DNA from: an uncultured Ruminococcus sp.
Lineage (GTDB): Bacteria; Bacillota; Clostridia; Oscillospirales; Ruminococcaceae
Direction: 5' to 3'
DNA length: 46,655 bases
Assembly (NCBI GenBank): GCA_947627625.1
Contig: CANQWR010000014.1
Location: 1 to 46,655, forward strand
Part shown: positions 8,291 through 16,395 of the stretch, in pieces
Layout of the letters: every line of letters begins with the position of its first letter
How positions within the stretch are numbered: position 1 is the stretch's first letter
Notes under the pieces: generated by a model
Databases searched by the model: none
Seen by the model: only the letters and a program-made list of their open reading frames with translations
Told to the model about the DNA's origin: nothing
Program-made: the position numbers and the translations under genes

Positions 8291-9910
8291 GTGTTAATGT
8301 GCAAAAAGATGAAAGGAAACAGAAAGATTATGGGAAAATTTTTTGATTTTGGGATTAGAAAGATTCTCAGCTGTGCGGTATGTGCGGGAGTAATTCTGAC
8401 GGGTTGCGGAAAAGTGGAGCAGGTGTCGCACACGGACGAGATACCCGATTTAGAGGTCTCACAGTACATAGACAGCAGCGAGGAAGATGTTGACGTGAGT
8501 GAGACGGAGGGTACGGAGGATTCGGATGAGGAGACGACAGAGACGGGGAAGTCGAAAAAGCGTTCGGGACACGATGCGACGGGAACGGCAACGGAGTCGG
8601 TGACAACGAATGTGACGACGACGGCAACGGGTACGGCAGACCTGTCGAGAGCGACGAGAAAGACGACAGATTTGGGGGAGATACCCGTTATAACACCGCC
8701 ATCGGGGGAGGGCAGAGTAGTGGAAAATCCGAACAAGCCCGTAAAGACCACACAGGCACAGGCACAGCAGACGAGTACGGTGACAACGACAGCGGCATTT
8801 GTGGCGACGGACGTACAGGTTGAGACGGAGACAGAACCGACGGAGACGACGAGGACAGTGCCCGAGAACCCCACTCCGCAGGAACTTCTTGACTATATGA
8901 CGATAGAGGAGAAAATCTGTCAGATGTTCATAGTGACACCCGAGCAGGTTTCGGGCTATCAGGACAACTATGCGGGGGAGGAGACAAAAAACGGCATAGA
9001 CAGTTATCCCGTCGGGGGAATAATCTATTCGTCAAAGCACTTTAACGACTGGGGACAGACTATGCAGATGCTTGAAAATACGCAGAACTATGCAAAAGAG
9101 CGTTGCGGAGCGGGAATATTCACGGCTGTTGACGAGGAGGGCGGAACTATAGCGAGAGTTGCGGACACCCTTGGAACGGCATCATTTGAAGATATGAGTG
9201 TCTATGGTGAGCTGAACGATGCGGACACGGCTTACAATATAGGTTCCGTGATAGGAACGGACCTGAAAAATCTGGGATTCAACGTAGATTTCGCACCTGT
9301 TGCGGACATAGCGATAAACGAGAACAACGAGCTTGGGGGACGTATTTTCAGCAGCGACCCGGAAGTAGTGGCGAACATGGCGAATAATGTGGCGATGGGA
9401 TTGCAGTCGGCGGGAGTTTGTGCGACGATGAAGCACTTCCCGGGACTTGGTGCAGAGGACGGCAACACTCATGAAGACAGTGCGGTTTATATCAACAGGA
9501 CACTTGAACAGCTCCGAGCGGAGGAGTTTGTGCCGTTCAAGAGGGGGATAGATTCGGGAGTTGACTTTATAATGGTCGGACACCAGATAGTTTCGGGAAT
9601 AGGGGACGGACTCCCCGCAGACTTGTCCTATACGGCTGTGACGGGAATTTTGAGGAATGAACTCGGATTTAACGGAATAATAGTGACGGATTCGCACCAG
9701 ATGAACACTATATGCGGAGTATACGGTTCGGGGGATTCGGCAGTAATGGCGGTACAAGCGGGAGTAGACATAATACTTATGCCCGACAATATGCCGTCAG
9801 CAGTAGAGGGCTTGTGCAATGCGGTGAAGAGCGGACAGATTTCTGAGAGCAGGATAGACGACAGCGTGTACAGGATATTAAATCAGAAATACGAGCTTGG
9901 ACTCTTGTGA
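8291..9910 (+). CDS. Glycoside hydrolase family 3 lipoprotein (NagZ-like)
   Basis: This is a membrane-anchored GH3 enzyme, probably a beta-N-acetylhexosaminidase acting on cell-wall fragments. A signal peptide ends in a lipobox, LTGC. A Thr/Glu/Val-rich spacer of roughly 150 residues follows, then a single GH3 N-terminal barrel of about 350 residues. Motifs include AVDEEGG, KHFPGLG with HEDS a few residues later (as in NagZ) and IIVTDSH, whose Asp is the expected nucleophile. Unlike beta-glucosidases of GH3 there is no second C-terminal domain. No dockerin is present, so it is not a cellulosome part. The start is uncertain: GTG 8291, ATG 8297, ATG 8309 and ATG 8330 are in frame. ATG 8330 (526 residues) gives the neatest signal peptide and has AAAGGAAA upstream. 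Confidence 0.9.
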   Translation: MLMCKKMKGNRKIMGKFFDFGIRKILSCAVCAGVILTGCGKVEQVSHTDEIPDLEVSQYIDSSEEDVDVSETEGTEDSDEETTETGKSKKRSGHDATGTATESVTTNVTTTATGTADLSRATRKTTDLGEIPVITPPSGEGRVVENPNKPVKTTQAQAQQTSTVTTTAAFVATDVQVETETEPTETTRTVPENPTPQELLDYMTIEEKICQMFIVTPEQVSGYQDNYAGEETKNGIDSYPVGGIIYSSKHFNDWGQTMQMLENTQNYAKERCGAGIFTAVDEEGGTIARVADTLGTASFEDMSVYGELNDADTAYNIGSVIGTDLKNLGFNVDFAPVADIAINENNELGGRIFSSDPEVVANMANNVAMGLQSAGVCATMKHFPGLGAEDGNTHEDSAVYINRTLEQLRAEEFVPFKRGIDSGVDFIMVGHQIVSGIGDGLPADLSYTAVTGILRNELGFNGIIVTDSHQMNTICGVYGSGDSAVMAVQAGVDIILMPDNMPSAVEGLCNAVKSGQISESRIDDSVYRILNQKYELGLL

Positions 9911-9967
9911 TGTACTGGGGAGATACTGTACCCCAACCCCCCTTGACCTCCAAAATTAAAATAGTGG

Positions 9968-10183
9968 ACTATCATGGGGGGTTCGGGGGGATACTTCCCC
10001 CCGACGGGGGTTTGGGGGCAGAGCCCCCAATGGGGGTTCAGGGGGCAAAGCCCCCTGCCCCTAATCGTTCTAAACGGGGGGTTTGGGGGGCGTAGCCCCC
10101 CAACAGCCCACAAGTCAAAGAAATTTCTAAAAAAATATAATTTTAAGAAAATTATTTTTTGGGGAAACGCCCCCCAACAGCTC
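9968..10183 (-). repeat. Composite AT/GC palindromic repeat, copy 5
   Basis: This copy is inverted relative to copy 1. The tail comes first (CATGGGGGGTTCGG), then TTGGGGGCAGAGCCCCCAA and CAGGGGGC-AAA-GCCCCCTG. Next is a GGGGGGCGTAGCCCCCC stem, and last the AT-rich palindromic module (about 10127-10160) in the form AAATATAATTTTAAG. Confidence 0.85.
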
Positions 10184-10193
10184 ACTTAAAAAG

Positions 10194-10222
10194 ATCCCCG
10201 TCCGGAAGAGACGGGGATTTTT
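10194..10222 (+). terminator. Intrinsic terminator after the GH3 gene and repeat
   Basis: A perfect nine-base stem, ATCCCCGTC with GACGGGGAT, has a seven-base loop and is followed by TTTTTA. It lies 285 bp after the GH3 stop, so the GH3 transcript would include repeat copy 5. Confidence 0.85.
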
Positions 10223-10251
10223 ATTTAATTTATAATATTTTTGAAAAGCTC

Positions 10252-10280
10252 TTGACAAATTGAAATTTATGTGATATTAT
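10252..10280 (+). promoter_or_regulatory. Predicted sigma-A promoter of the ABC permease operon
   Basis: TTGACA (10252-10257) and TATTAT (10275-10280) are separated by 17 bp. The leader to the first gene is about 170 nt and AT-rich. It contains GTGTA and TACAC arms near 10297-10315, but no recognisable riboswitch. Confidence 0.75.
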
Positions 10281-10457
10281 ATTTATTGCAACAAGTGTAT
10301 TATGGATATTAGTACACATATATATTAAATCAAGAGACAATCAAGAGAGAAAGTTAAAATAAAAAAATATATTTCGGACTTCGTCTTTTTCGTCTTTTGG
10401 AGACACTATATTTCAGAAATATATTTCAGATTATTTATAAAAGACAGGGGGCAGACT

Positions 10458-11351
10458 ATGGAAGCAAAAAAGCGGAGACGAATAAACAGGTGCGGAAGGC
10501 TGAAGGGAAAAATATTTTCATGGGCGTGTATAGTGCCGAGCCTTGTGGGGGTGCTGGTGTTTTTCGTGATACCGTTCGGGATAGTGATTTACTACTCACT
10601 GATAAACAACACGCACGAGTGCAAGTTTGTGGGGACGGAGAATTTCAGGAAACTGTTTGTGAACGATGCGTTCAGGACAGCCTGTAAGAACACCGCCGAA
10701 TTTTCGCTTATCTCCGTACCGCTGACAACTGTTTTTTCGCTTGTTCTTGCGACGATGTTCGAGAGGAACATAGCGGGCAAGAGTGCCCTGAGGACTTTTC
10801 TCTTAAGTCCGCTTGTAATACCGACTGCATCAGTGGTACTTGTCTGGCAGGTATTGTTCCACAATCACGGCACGATAAACAGTATAATTGAATTTTTCGG
10901 CGGAACGGGGGTTGACTGGCTGAAATCGAAGTACGGACAAGTTGTTATAATAACGATGTTTCTGTGGAAAAATTCGGGTTATAATATGATATTGTTCACG
11001 TCTGCACTTGCGGGAGTGCCGAGAGATCTGCTTGAAGTTGCGGAGCTTGAGGGAGCGGGGAAGATATATCAGTTCATGCACATAAAACTCAGATACATAT
11101 CGCCGACGATTTTATTTGTGCTGATAATGTCGCTTATAAACTCGTTCAAGATATTCAGGGAAGTATATCTTCTTACTGGCGACTATCCCGAACAGCTGTA
11201 TATGTTACAGCACTTTATGAACAACACTTTTAACAATCTGAACTATCAGAAACTGTCGTCAGCGGCAGTTGTGTTTGCGGTAGTGATAGCACTGATAATG
11301 GCGGTTCTGCTGATACTTGAAAATCACTTTGGAAAGGACGTTGAGGGCTGA
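10458..11351 (+). CDS. Carbohydrate ABC transporter permease (MalF type)
   Basis: This is an integral-membrane subunit of a CUT1-type sugar importer. The 297-residue protein has about six membrane segments, the first at residues 20-45 (GKIFSWACIVPSLVGVLVFF). The cytoplasmic EAA loop, which contacts the ATPase, is EVAELEGAGKIYQFMHIKL (near residue 193). The substrate cannot be read from the sequence; oligosaccharides from plant cell walls are a reasonable guess for this organism. The stop overlaps the next permease start (TGATG). A GGGGG-containing ribosome site precedes the ATG. No ATPase gene is nearby, so a shared MsiK-like ATPase encoded elsewhere is likely. Confidence 0.92.
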   Translation: MEAKKRRRINRCGRLKGKIFSWACIVPSLVGVLVFFVIPFGIVIYYSLINNTHECKFVGTENFRKLFVNDAFRTACKNTAEFSLISVPLTTVFSLVLATMFERNIAGKSALRTFLLSPLVIPTASVVLVWQVLFHNHGTINSIIEFFGGTGVDWLKSKYGQVVIITMFLWKNSGYNMILFTSALAGVPRDLLEVAELEGAGKIYQFMHIKLRYISPTILFVLIMSLINSFKIFREVYLLTGDYPEQLYMLQHFMNNTFNNLNYQKLSSAAVVFAVVIALIMAVLLILENHFGKDVEG

Positions 11352-12319
11352 TGGCGGGGGTGACACTGAGGAAAAAAGAGCATTTTCTGAATATAGCGGT
11401 GACAGTTTTCCTGATTTTTACTGCAATAATGTTTATTATGCCGACAGTTCTGACCATTGCAAATTCCTTTATGACTTCGGGGGAGATTTCCGCAAATTAC
11501 GGTGCAATGCTCGGGAATATGGGAGACAGTGACGAAAAAGTTTTCATATCGGAGAGAGTGAATCTGAAATTTATACCCGACAAGGTGACGTTTGAACAGT
11601 ACAGGTCTGTGCTTTTCAGGAGTCCCGACTACATTATGAAATTCTGGAACTCCGTAATATTGACAGTGCCGATAATGCTTTTTCAGATAATAACGGCAAT
11701 ACTTGCGTCTTATGGGCTTTCGAGATACCCGAACAAAGTGAAGTACGTCATATTTTTTGTGTATATAATATTAACAATAATGCCGTATCAGGTTACACTT
11801 GTGCCGAATTATCTTGTGGCGGACAAATTCGGAATGCTTGACACGGAGAAACTGCTTGAACTGCCGAAATTTTTCAAGCCCGTTGAAAAATTCCTTAATA
11901 TGTTCTACAGGAGACGTGCATTGATACTGCCCGCTATATTTTCACCGTTCAGCATATTTCTGCTGACAAAAGTAATGAGGAGAGTACCGGTTTCGTACAT
12001 AGAAGCGGCACAGCTTGACGGTGCGGGGGAGTTCCGCATACTGACACAGATATATATACCGCTTTGCAAGGGAGCGATAGTGTCGGTCTCAATGCTGTCA
12101 TTTGTAGACTGCTGGAACATGGTGGAACAGCCTATGATACTGATAAAGGACACTACTTTGCACCCGCTGTCGGTATTTCTCTCGCAGATAAATACAAGTG
12201 ACGTAGGGCTTGCGTTTGCAGTGGGAACGGTCTACATGATACCTGCTATATTGATATTTCTCTATGCGGAGGAGTATCTCATAGAGGGCATAACCTATGC
12301 GGGAGGAATAAAGGGATAA
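11351..12319 (+). CDS. Carbohydrate ABC transporter permease (MalG type)
   Basis: This is the second membrane subunit, which would form a heterodimer with the preceding protein. The 322-residue protein has six predicted membrane segments and the EAA loop EAAQLDGAGEFRILTQIYIP (about residues 217-236). The start overlaps the previous stop by one base and the stop overlaps the next start by one base. The three genes are therefore read as one tightly coupled unit. It has a longer loop than usual between segments 1 and 2 (about residues 45-90). Substrate unknown. Confidence 0.92.
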   Translation: MAGVTLRKKEHFLNIAVTVFLIFTAIMFIMPTVLTIANSFMTSGEISANYGAMLGNMGDSDEKVFISERVNLKFIPDKVTFEQYRSVLFRSPDYIMKFWNSVILTVPIMLFQIITAILASYGLSRYPNKVKYVIFFVYIILTIMPYQVTLVPNYLVADKFGMLDTEKLLELPKFFKPVEKFLNMFYRRRALILPAIFSPFSIFLLTKVMRRVPVSYIEAAQLDGAGEFRILTQIYIPLCKGAIVSVSMLSFVDCWNMVEQPMILIKDTTLHPLSVFLSQINTSDVGLAFAVGTVYMIPAILIFLYAEEYLIEGITYAGGIKG

Positions 12320-12990
12320 TGAAAAAGATAATACGCATAGGGAGAGTTATTGCCGTATTTGGGTTGATTATGATTCTGACAGTGGGAATTATTATCGTGC
12401 TTTTTTGTCGGAGAAATAAAGCAGCAGAGACAGTCATTCCGGACGACTGGCGTTTGATTCTTGTAAACAACACCCATGCCCTCCCCGAAGATTATGAGAT
12501 TTCCCTGACGGAACTATCAAACGGCAAGAAAATTGATTCGAGAATATACTCCGATTTGCAGGAGATGTTTGACGATGCACGGAGTGAGGGGATATATCCC
12601 GTAGTAGTTGAGGGCTATCGCACACATGGGGAGCAGGAACAGATGATGTCGGAGAAAATCGACAGCTACAAAGCGGAGGGTTATTCAAAAAAAGAGGCTG
12701 AAAAACTTGCGGAGGAATGGGTAGCCGTTCCGGGGACGAGTGAGCATGAACTTGGTCTGGCGGTCGACATAAATCCTGATTATAATTATTCGGGTGACGA
12801 TGAATTGTACAGATGGCTTGCGGACAATGCGTATAAGTACGGGTTCATATTGCGTTACCCCGACGGAGAGGAAAGTATAACGGGTATAGCCTATGAACCG
12901 TGGCACTACCGCTATGTGGGCAAAGAAAATGCCTTTGATATAAAAAACAGCGGACTTACTCTTGAGGAGTATCTTGAGACTTCTTTTTAG
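12319..12990 (+). CDS. VanY-family D-alanyl-D-alanine carboxypeptidase (M15B)
   Basis: This zinc peptidase trims the terminal D-Ala from peptidoglycan stem peptides on the outer face of the membrane. The 223-residue protein has one N-terminal membrane segment (about residues 10-30). The M15B zinc motif SEHELGLAVD gives His143 and Asp150, and EPWHYR gives Glu193 and His196. Arg101 in EGYRTH probably binds the substrate carboxylate. It is a stand-alone enzyme and does not by itself imply glycopeptide resistance; no vanHAX or vanRS genes are nearby. Its coupling to the sugar permeases is unusual and unexplained. Confidence 0.92.
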   Translation: MKKIIRIGRVIAVFGLIMILTVGIIIVLFCRRNKAAETVIPDDWRLILVNNTHALPEDYEISLTELSNGKKIDSRIYSDLQEMFDDARSEGIYPVVVEGYRTHGEQEQMMSEKIDSYKAEGYSKKEAEKLAEEWVAVPGTSEHELGLAVDINPDYNYSGDDELYRWLADNAYKYGFILRYPDGEESITGIAYEPWHYRYVGKENAFDIKNSGLTLEEYLETSF

Positions 12991-12997
12991 AGTGAAC

Positions 12998-13212
12998 GAT
13001 AAGGTACAGGGGGCGTTGCCCCCGTCGGGGGTTGCACCCCCGAACCCCCGCTATGAGTATAAGGGGCAGGGGGCTTTGCCACCTGAACCCCCATTGGGGG
13101 CTCTGCCCCCAAACCCCCGTCGGGGGGAAGAATCCCCCCGAACCCCCCATGATTATTCCCACAGAGGGAACTAAAAGTGTTTAATCAAGGTTTCCAAAGG
13201 GGCATAGTCCCC
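12998..13212 (+). repeat. GC-run palindromic repeat, copy 6
   Basis: A GGGGGCGTTGCCCCC stem and CGGGGGTTGCACCCCCG precede a standard module. The second stem is TTGGGGGCTCTGCCCCCAA (13094-13112), followed by the CATGATTATTCCCACA tail. In this copy the first hairpin has a C-to-A change (GCCACCTG) that breaks one pair. A short CCAAAGGGG remnant ends at about 13212. It separates the permease operon from the adaptor gene. Confidence 0.8.
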
Positions 13213-13260
13213 AAATCTCAAAGCCGTAAGGCAGTATAATCAGAACAGAGGTGTAATAAT

Positions 13261-15099
13261 ATGCAGGAAGATATTCAGGGGAATGTCAGGAGAAAAAAGA
13301 CCATAAACAAAAAAGAAGTGATAAAAAATATTCTGATAGTATTTCTTTTAATAATGCTGATACTGGTTTTTTTCTCAAACACAATAATGAACAGGTCATT
13401 GCCCGAGGTGTCGTCGGAGAGGGCGATTTCGGGGAAACTCACGGAGCGTATAAGGGGAAGCGGACTTGTGCAGTCGAACCAGAGTTATGACGTGACGGTA
13501 GACGGAAACAAGACCGTCGACGAGGTAAAAATAAAGGCGGGCAAGAAGGTAAAAAAGGGTGACGTTCTCTTCACGGTGACGGGAGAGGAGTCACAGGAGC
13601 TGTCGACTATGGAGGACACCCTTTCGGCTATGGAGCTTGAATATCAGAAATTGTTAATTGCGTTGCCGGCGGACTATACGGTGGAGAATCAGGCGGTGAA
13701 CTCAGCGAAATCCGATTTGAGTGCAGCGATAGCGAAGAGGGACGAAGCCGTGGCGAACGAGAGTTATTATAACTCACTGAAAGCGAATTATAATAATAAC
13801 AAGGCGGAACTCAGCCGTCTGACGAGAGAGCAGACGAAGTTACAGACAGCGATTTCGGCTATAGACATGGACGAATATTCGATGGCGTCGCCCGAGTACA
13901 CGGGAGATATTATAGAACTCAAAAATGCGTATGATGATGCCGAAGCGGAGTGCCTGAACGCACAGGCGGAGCTTGACAAGCTGACACAGAGCCAGTTTGT
14001 AAGCAGGTACACGGAGACGGTTTCGGACAGAGAGGGCGTTACGGAGACTGACGAAAGCGGAGAGAGTACCACAGATTATAAGAGTACTACAGACTATAAT
14101 AGTAATAATGTGTACGACAACAGTGCTGAGATTGAAGAGGCAGAGAGAGTTTTAGAGGAAGCGGAGAGTGCAAGGGACGAGGCAAAGAGCGAGTATGAAG
14201 ATGCGAAGTATTCGCTGAGGAGTGAACTTGCACAGGAGCTGTCCGACACGGAGGAGGACATTGACTATTATACAATTCTTGTGTCGGACTATGAGAGTTC
14301 CTCCGCAAATATGCAGGGGATGACAATAGACGACCTTAATCTTGACGTACAGGCAAAGCAGAGGGCACTTGAAGAAGCGATTGCAAACCTTGACAAGTCG
14401 AAACTGACGGGGGAGAATCAGGACAAGCTGAACGACCTTGATGCGGATGCAAAGAAGAAAGATATAGACAGGCTGAAAGAGAGAATAGATAAATTAAAAG
14501 AAAAGACAGAAGACGGAGAGGTACTCTCAAAGTATGACGGCGTAGTGAGTGCGGTAAATATAAAGTCTGGGGAGACGACAGTCCCCGATATGCCCCTTGC
14601 GGTGATAGACATAACCGAAAACGGCTACACAGCGGAGATAACGGTTGACGGCGAGCAGGCAAAGAAGGTAAGAAAGGGCGTAAAAGCGGAGATAATGAAC
14701 AACTGGGACGGCGATGCGGAAGCGGTTCTGACGGACATAAAGAACGACACTACAGCGGGTTCGAAGAACAGGATATTGACGTTTTCGGTCACGGGGGACG
14801 TTGATTCGGGTACATATCTGGAGTTGTCGATACCGTGCGGAAGCGGAAGTTATGACACGATAGTGCCGAAGAGTGCGGTACACGAGGACAGCAACGGAAA
14901 ATTTGTATTGACTATGAAGTCAAAGAGTTCGCCTCTTGGAAACAGGTACTATGCACAGAGAGTAGATGTGGAAGTCCTTGTTTCGGACGAATTATCGAGT
15001 GCAGTTCAGGGAAATATATATTCGGGAGACTATGTTATAACTGCATCGAGCGAACCTGTTTCGGCGGGAAATCAGGTCCGCATGAGAGACTCAGGCTAA
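13261..15099 (+). CDS. HlyD-family membrane fusion/adaptor protein
   Basis: This envelope adaptor is of the type that works with MacB-like or RND-like exporters. The 612-residue protein has a short cytoplasmic N-terminus, one membrane segment (about residues 22-42) and a lipoyl-type half domain (about 70-110, with VKKGDVLFTV). A very long acidic coiled-coil hairpin follows (about 115-430, rich in E, A, K). The second lipoyl half is at about 425-460 (GVVSAVNIKSGE), and a beta-barrel domain ends the protein. The coiled coil is interrupted by a Ser/Thr/Tyr-rich loop near residues 255-285. RBS GAGGTG lies before the ATG. The next gene starts 36 bp downstream. Transported substrate unknown. Confidence 0.85.
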   Translation: MQEDIQGNVRRKKTINKKEVIKNILIVFLLIMLILVFFSNTIMNRSLPEVSSERAISGKLTERIRGSGLVQSNQSYDVTVDGNKTVDEVKIKAGKKVKKGDVLFTVTGEESQELSTMEDTLSAMELEYQKLLIALPADYTVENQAVNSAKSDLSAAIAKRDEAVANESYYNSLKANYNNNKAELSRLTREQTKLQTAISAIDMDEYSMASPEYTGDIIELKNAYDDAEAECLNAQAELDKLTQSQFVSRYTETVSDREGVTETDESGESTTDYKSTTDYNSNNVYDNSAEIEEAERVLEEAESARDEAKSEYEDAKYSLRSELAQELSDTEEDIDYYTILVSDYESSSANMQGMTIDDLNLDVQAKQRALEEAIANLDKSKLTGENQDKLNDLDADAKKKDIDRLKERIDKLKEKTEDGEVLSKYDGVVSAVNIKSGETTVPDMPLAVIDITENGYTAEITVDGEQAKKVRKGVKAEIMNNWDGDAEAVLTDIKNDTTAGSKNRILTFSVTGDVDSGTYLELSIPCGSGSYDTIVPKSAVHEDSNGKFVLTMKSKSSPLGNRYYAQRVDVEVLVSDELSSAVQGNIYSGDYVITASSEPVSAGNQVRMRDSG

Positions 15100-15135
15100 A
15101 AACAGTTGATCGGAAAAATCGGGAGGTAGCTGACT

Positions 15136-16365
15136 TTGAAGATATTCGGGAGCAGAAAGAAGACGGCAGTATTTTTCCTGACTGTTCTGAATGCGTTGTT
15201 GCTTGCAGTATCGGGAGTGCTGACGCTGTCGGGGGGGAGACTTGCGGACTCACAGGGATACAATTACGGTGCAGACAGGTGGGACAGCGGAAATTGCAGA
15301 CAGATAAGCTGTTTTCTGCCTGAGGGGACTTCTTTCACGGCAGACGTTGCGGAGGGAGCAAGGGCGAATTTCACGTCTTTGCTCAGTGACATATCGGTGA
15401 CAGCCGAAGAGGGGCAGAAGCTGATACCCGTGGCGTACAGTGCATATGCAGGGGAGATGGACATAAGGAGCGACACATCAGGGCGTGCCGTTGCGGACGT
15501 TACGGCAGTCGGGGGGGACTTTTTCCTGTTTCGTGATTTCACGCTCCTTGACGGTTCGTATTTTGGTGAAGAGGACATCATGCAGGACGGTGCGGTGATA
15601 GACAGAAGTCTTGCGTGGCTGCTGTACGGTTCGGAAAAAATAGCGGGAATGAATATTTACGTAAACGGAGTGCAGTTTTACATATCGGGAGTTGTGGAAG
15701 ATCCGCAGACGGAGCAGGAAAAGGACTGTGCAGGGGAGAATCCTAAAATATATCTCTCCTATGACGCTGTGTCGGGACTGACATTGCAGTCAACGGGTAA
15801 AAATTCGGCAAATTCACGTCAGACGGCGGGAGCAGGCGGTAATTTTTCGGGAGACACGTCGGATATGACGGCTTTGACGGGCGTTAATAACAATTTCGGA
15901 AGTAATTTTGAAAATGAAAATAAGTTTGACACTATAACCTGTTACGAGTGCATAGTGCCTAATCCTGTAAAAAATTTTGCGTACAATGCGGTAAAGGACT
16001 ACTTTGACGGCATATGCAAGGACGAATATATAATAGTGAACAACACGGAGCGTTTTGAGCCGTACAAGAGGGCAAAGGGTTTCAAAAAACTGAGGGAGTA
16101 CGCCGTCTGTGACAAGAAAATAGTACTGCCCTATTGGGAGAACGCCTCAAGGATAGCGGAATTTGAGCTGTCGGAGATATATTTTTTCAGGAATTTATTT
16201 CTTGTTTTGCCGACACTGACAGCTATATTTCTGATAATAGTGTTATTTGTGACACTGAAAAAACTTTGTAAAAAACTTGTCTACACGGTCATAGAGAAGA
16301 TAAAATATATAAACTATAACAGACAGCTGAGAAAAGCACAGCAGTCTGTGGAAGATAAAAAATAA
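15136..16365 (+). CDS. MacB-periplasmic-core-like membrane protein without FtsX domain
   Basis: The 409-residue protein has one N-terminal membrane segment (about residues 10-32), a large extracellular domain, one C-terminal membrane segment (about 350-375) and a basic cytoplasmic tail. Parts of the middle (ADVTAVGGDFFLF, GAVIDRSLAWLLYGSE, YISGVVEDP) resemble the MacB_PCD domain of FtsX/MacB permeases. The four-helix FtsX module is reduced to a single terminal helix. The start is TTG at 15136 with GGGAGG nine bases before it; no better ATG exists. With HlyD before and a solute-binding lipoprotein after, a common envelope complex is likely but unproven. Function not known. Confidence 0.7.
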   Translation: MKIFGSRKKTAVFFLTVLNALLLAVSGVLTLSGGRLADSQGYNYGADRWDSGNCRQISCFLPEGTSFTADVAEGARANFTSLLSDISVTAEEGQKLIPVAYSAYAGEMDIRSDTSGRAVADVTAVGGDFFLFRDFTLLDGSYFGEEDIMQDGAVIDRSLAWLLYGSEKIAGMNIYVNGVQFYISGVVEDPQTEQEKDCAGENPKIYLSYDAVSGLTLQSTGKNSANSRQTAGAGGNFSGDTSDMTALTGVNNNFGSNFENENKFDTITCYECIVPNPVKNFAYNAVKDYFDGICKDEYIIVNNTERFEPYKRAKGFKKLREYAVCDKKIVLPYWENASRIAEFELSEIYFFRNLFLVLPTLTAIFLIIVLFVTLKKLCKKLVYTVIEKIKYINYNRQLRKAQQSVEDKK

Positions 16366-16395
16366 TAAAAATAAAAATAAAAAGGGGAATCAGTT

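Noticed and set aside
8291..9910. The GH3 enzyme as a cellulosomal beta-glucosidase.
   Set aside because: It has a lipobox and NagZ-like motifs and carries no dockerin and no second GH3 domain.
12319..12990. Vancomycin resistance based on the VanY-family enzyme.
   Set aside because: The family is common in cell-wall maintenance, and no van ligase, dehydrogenase, dipeptidase or regulator genes are nearby.
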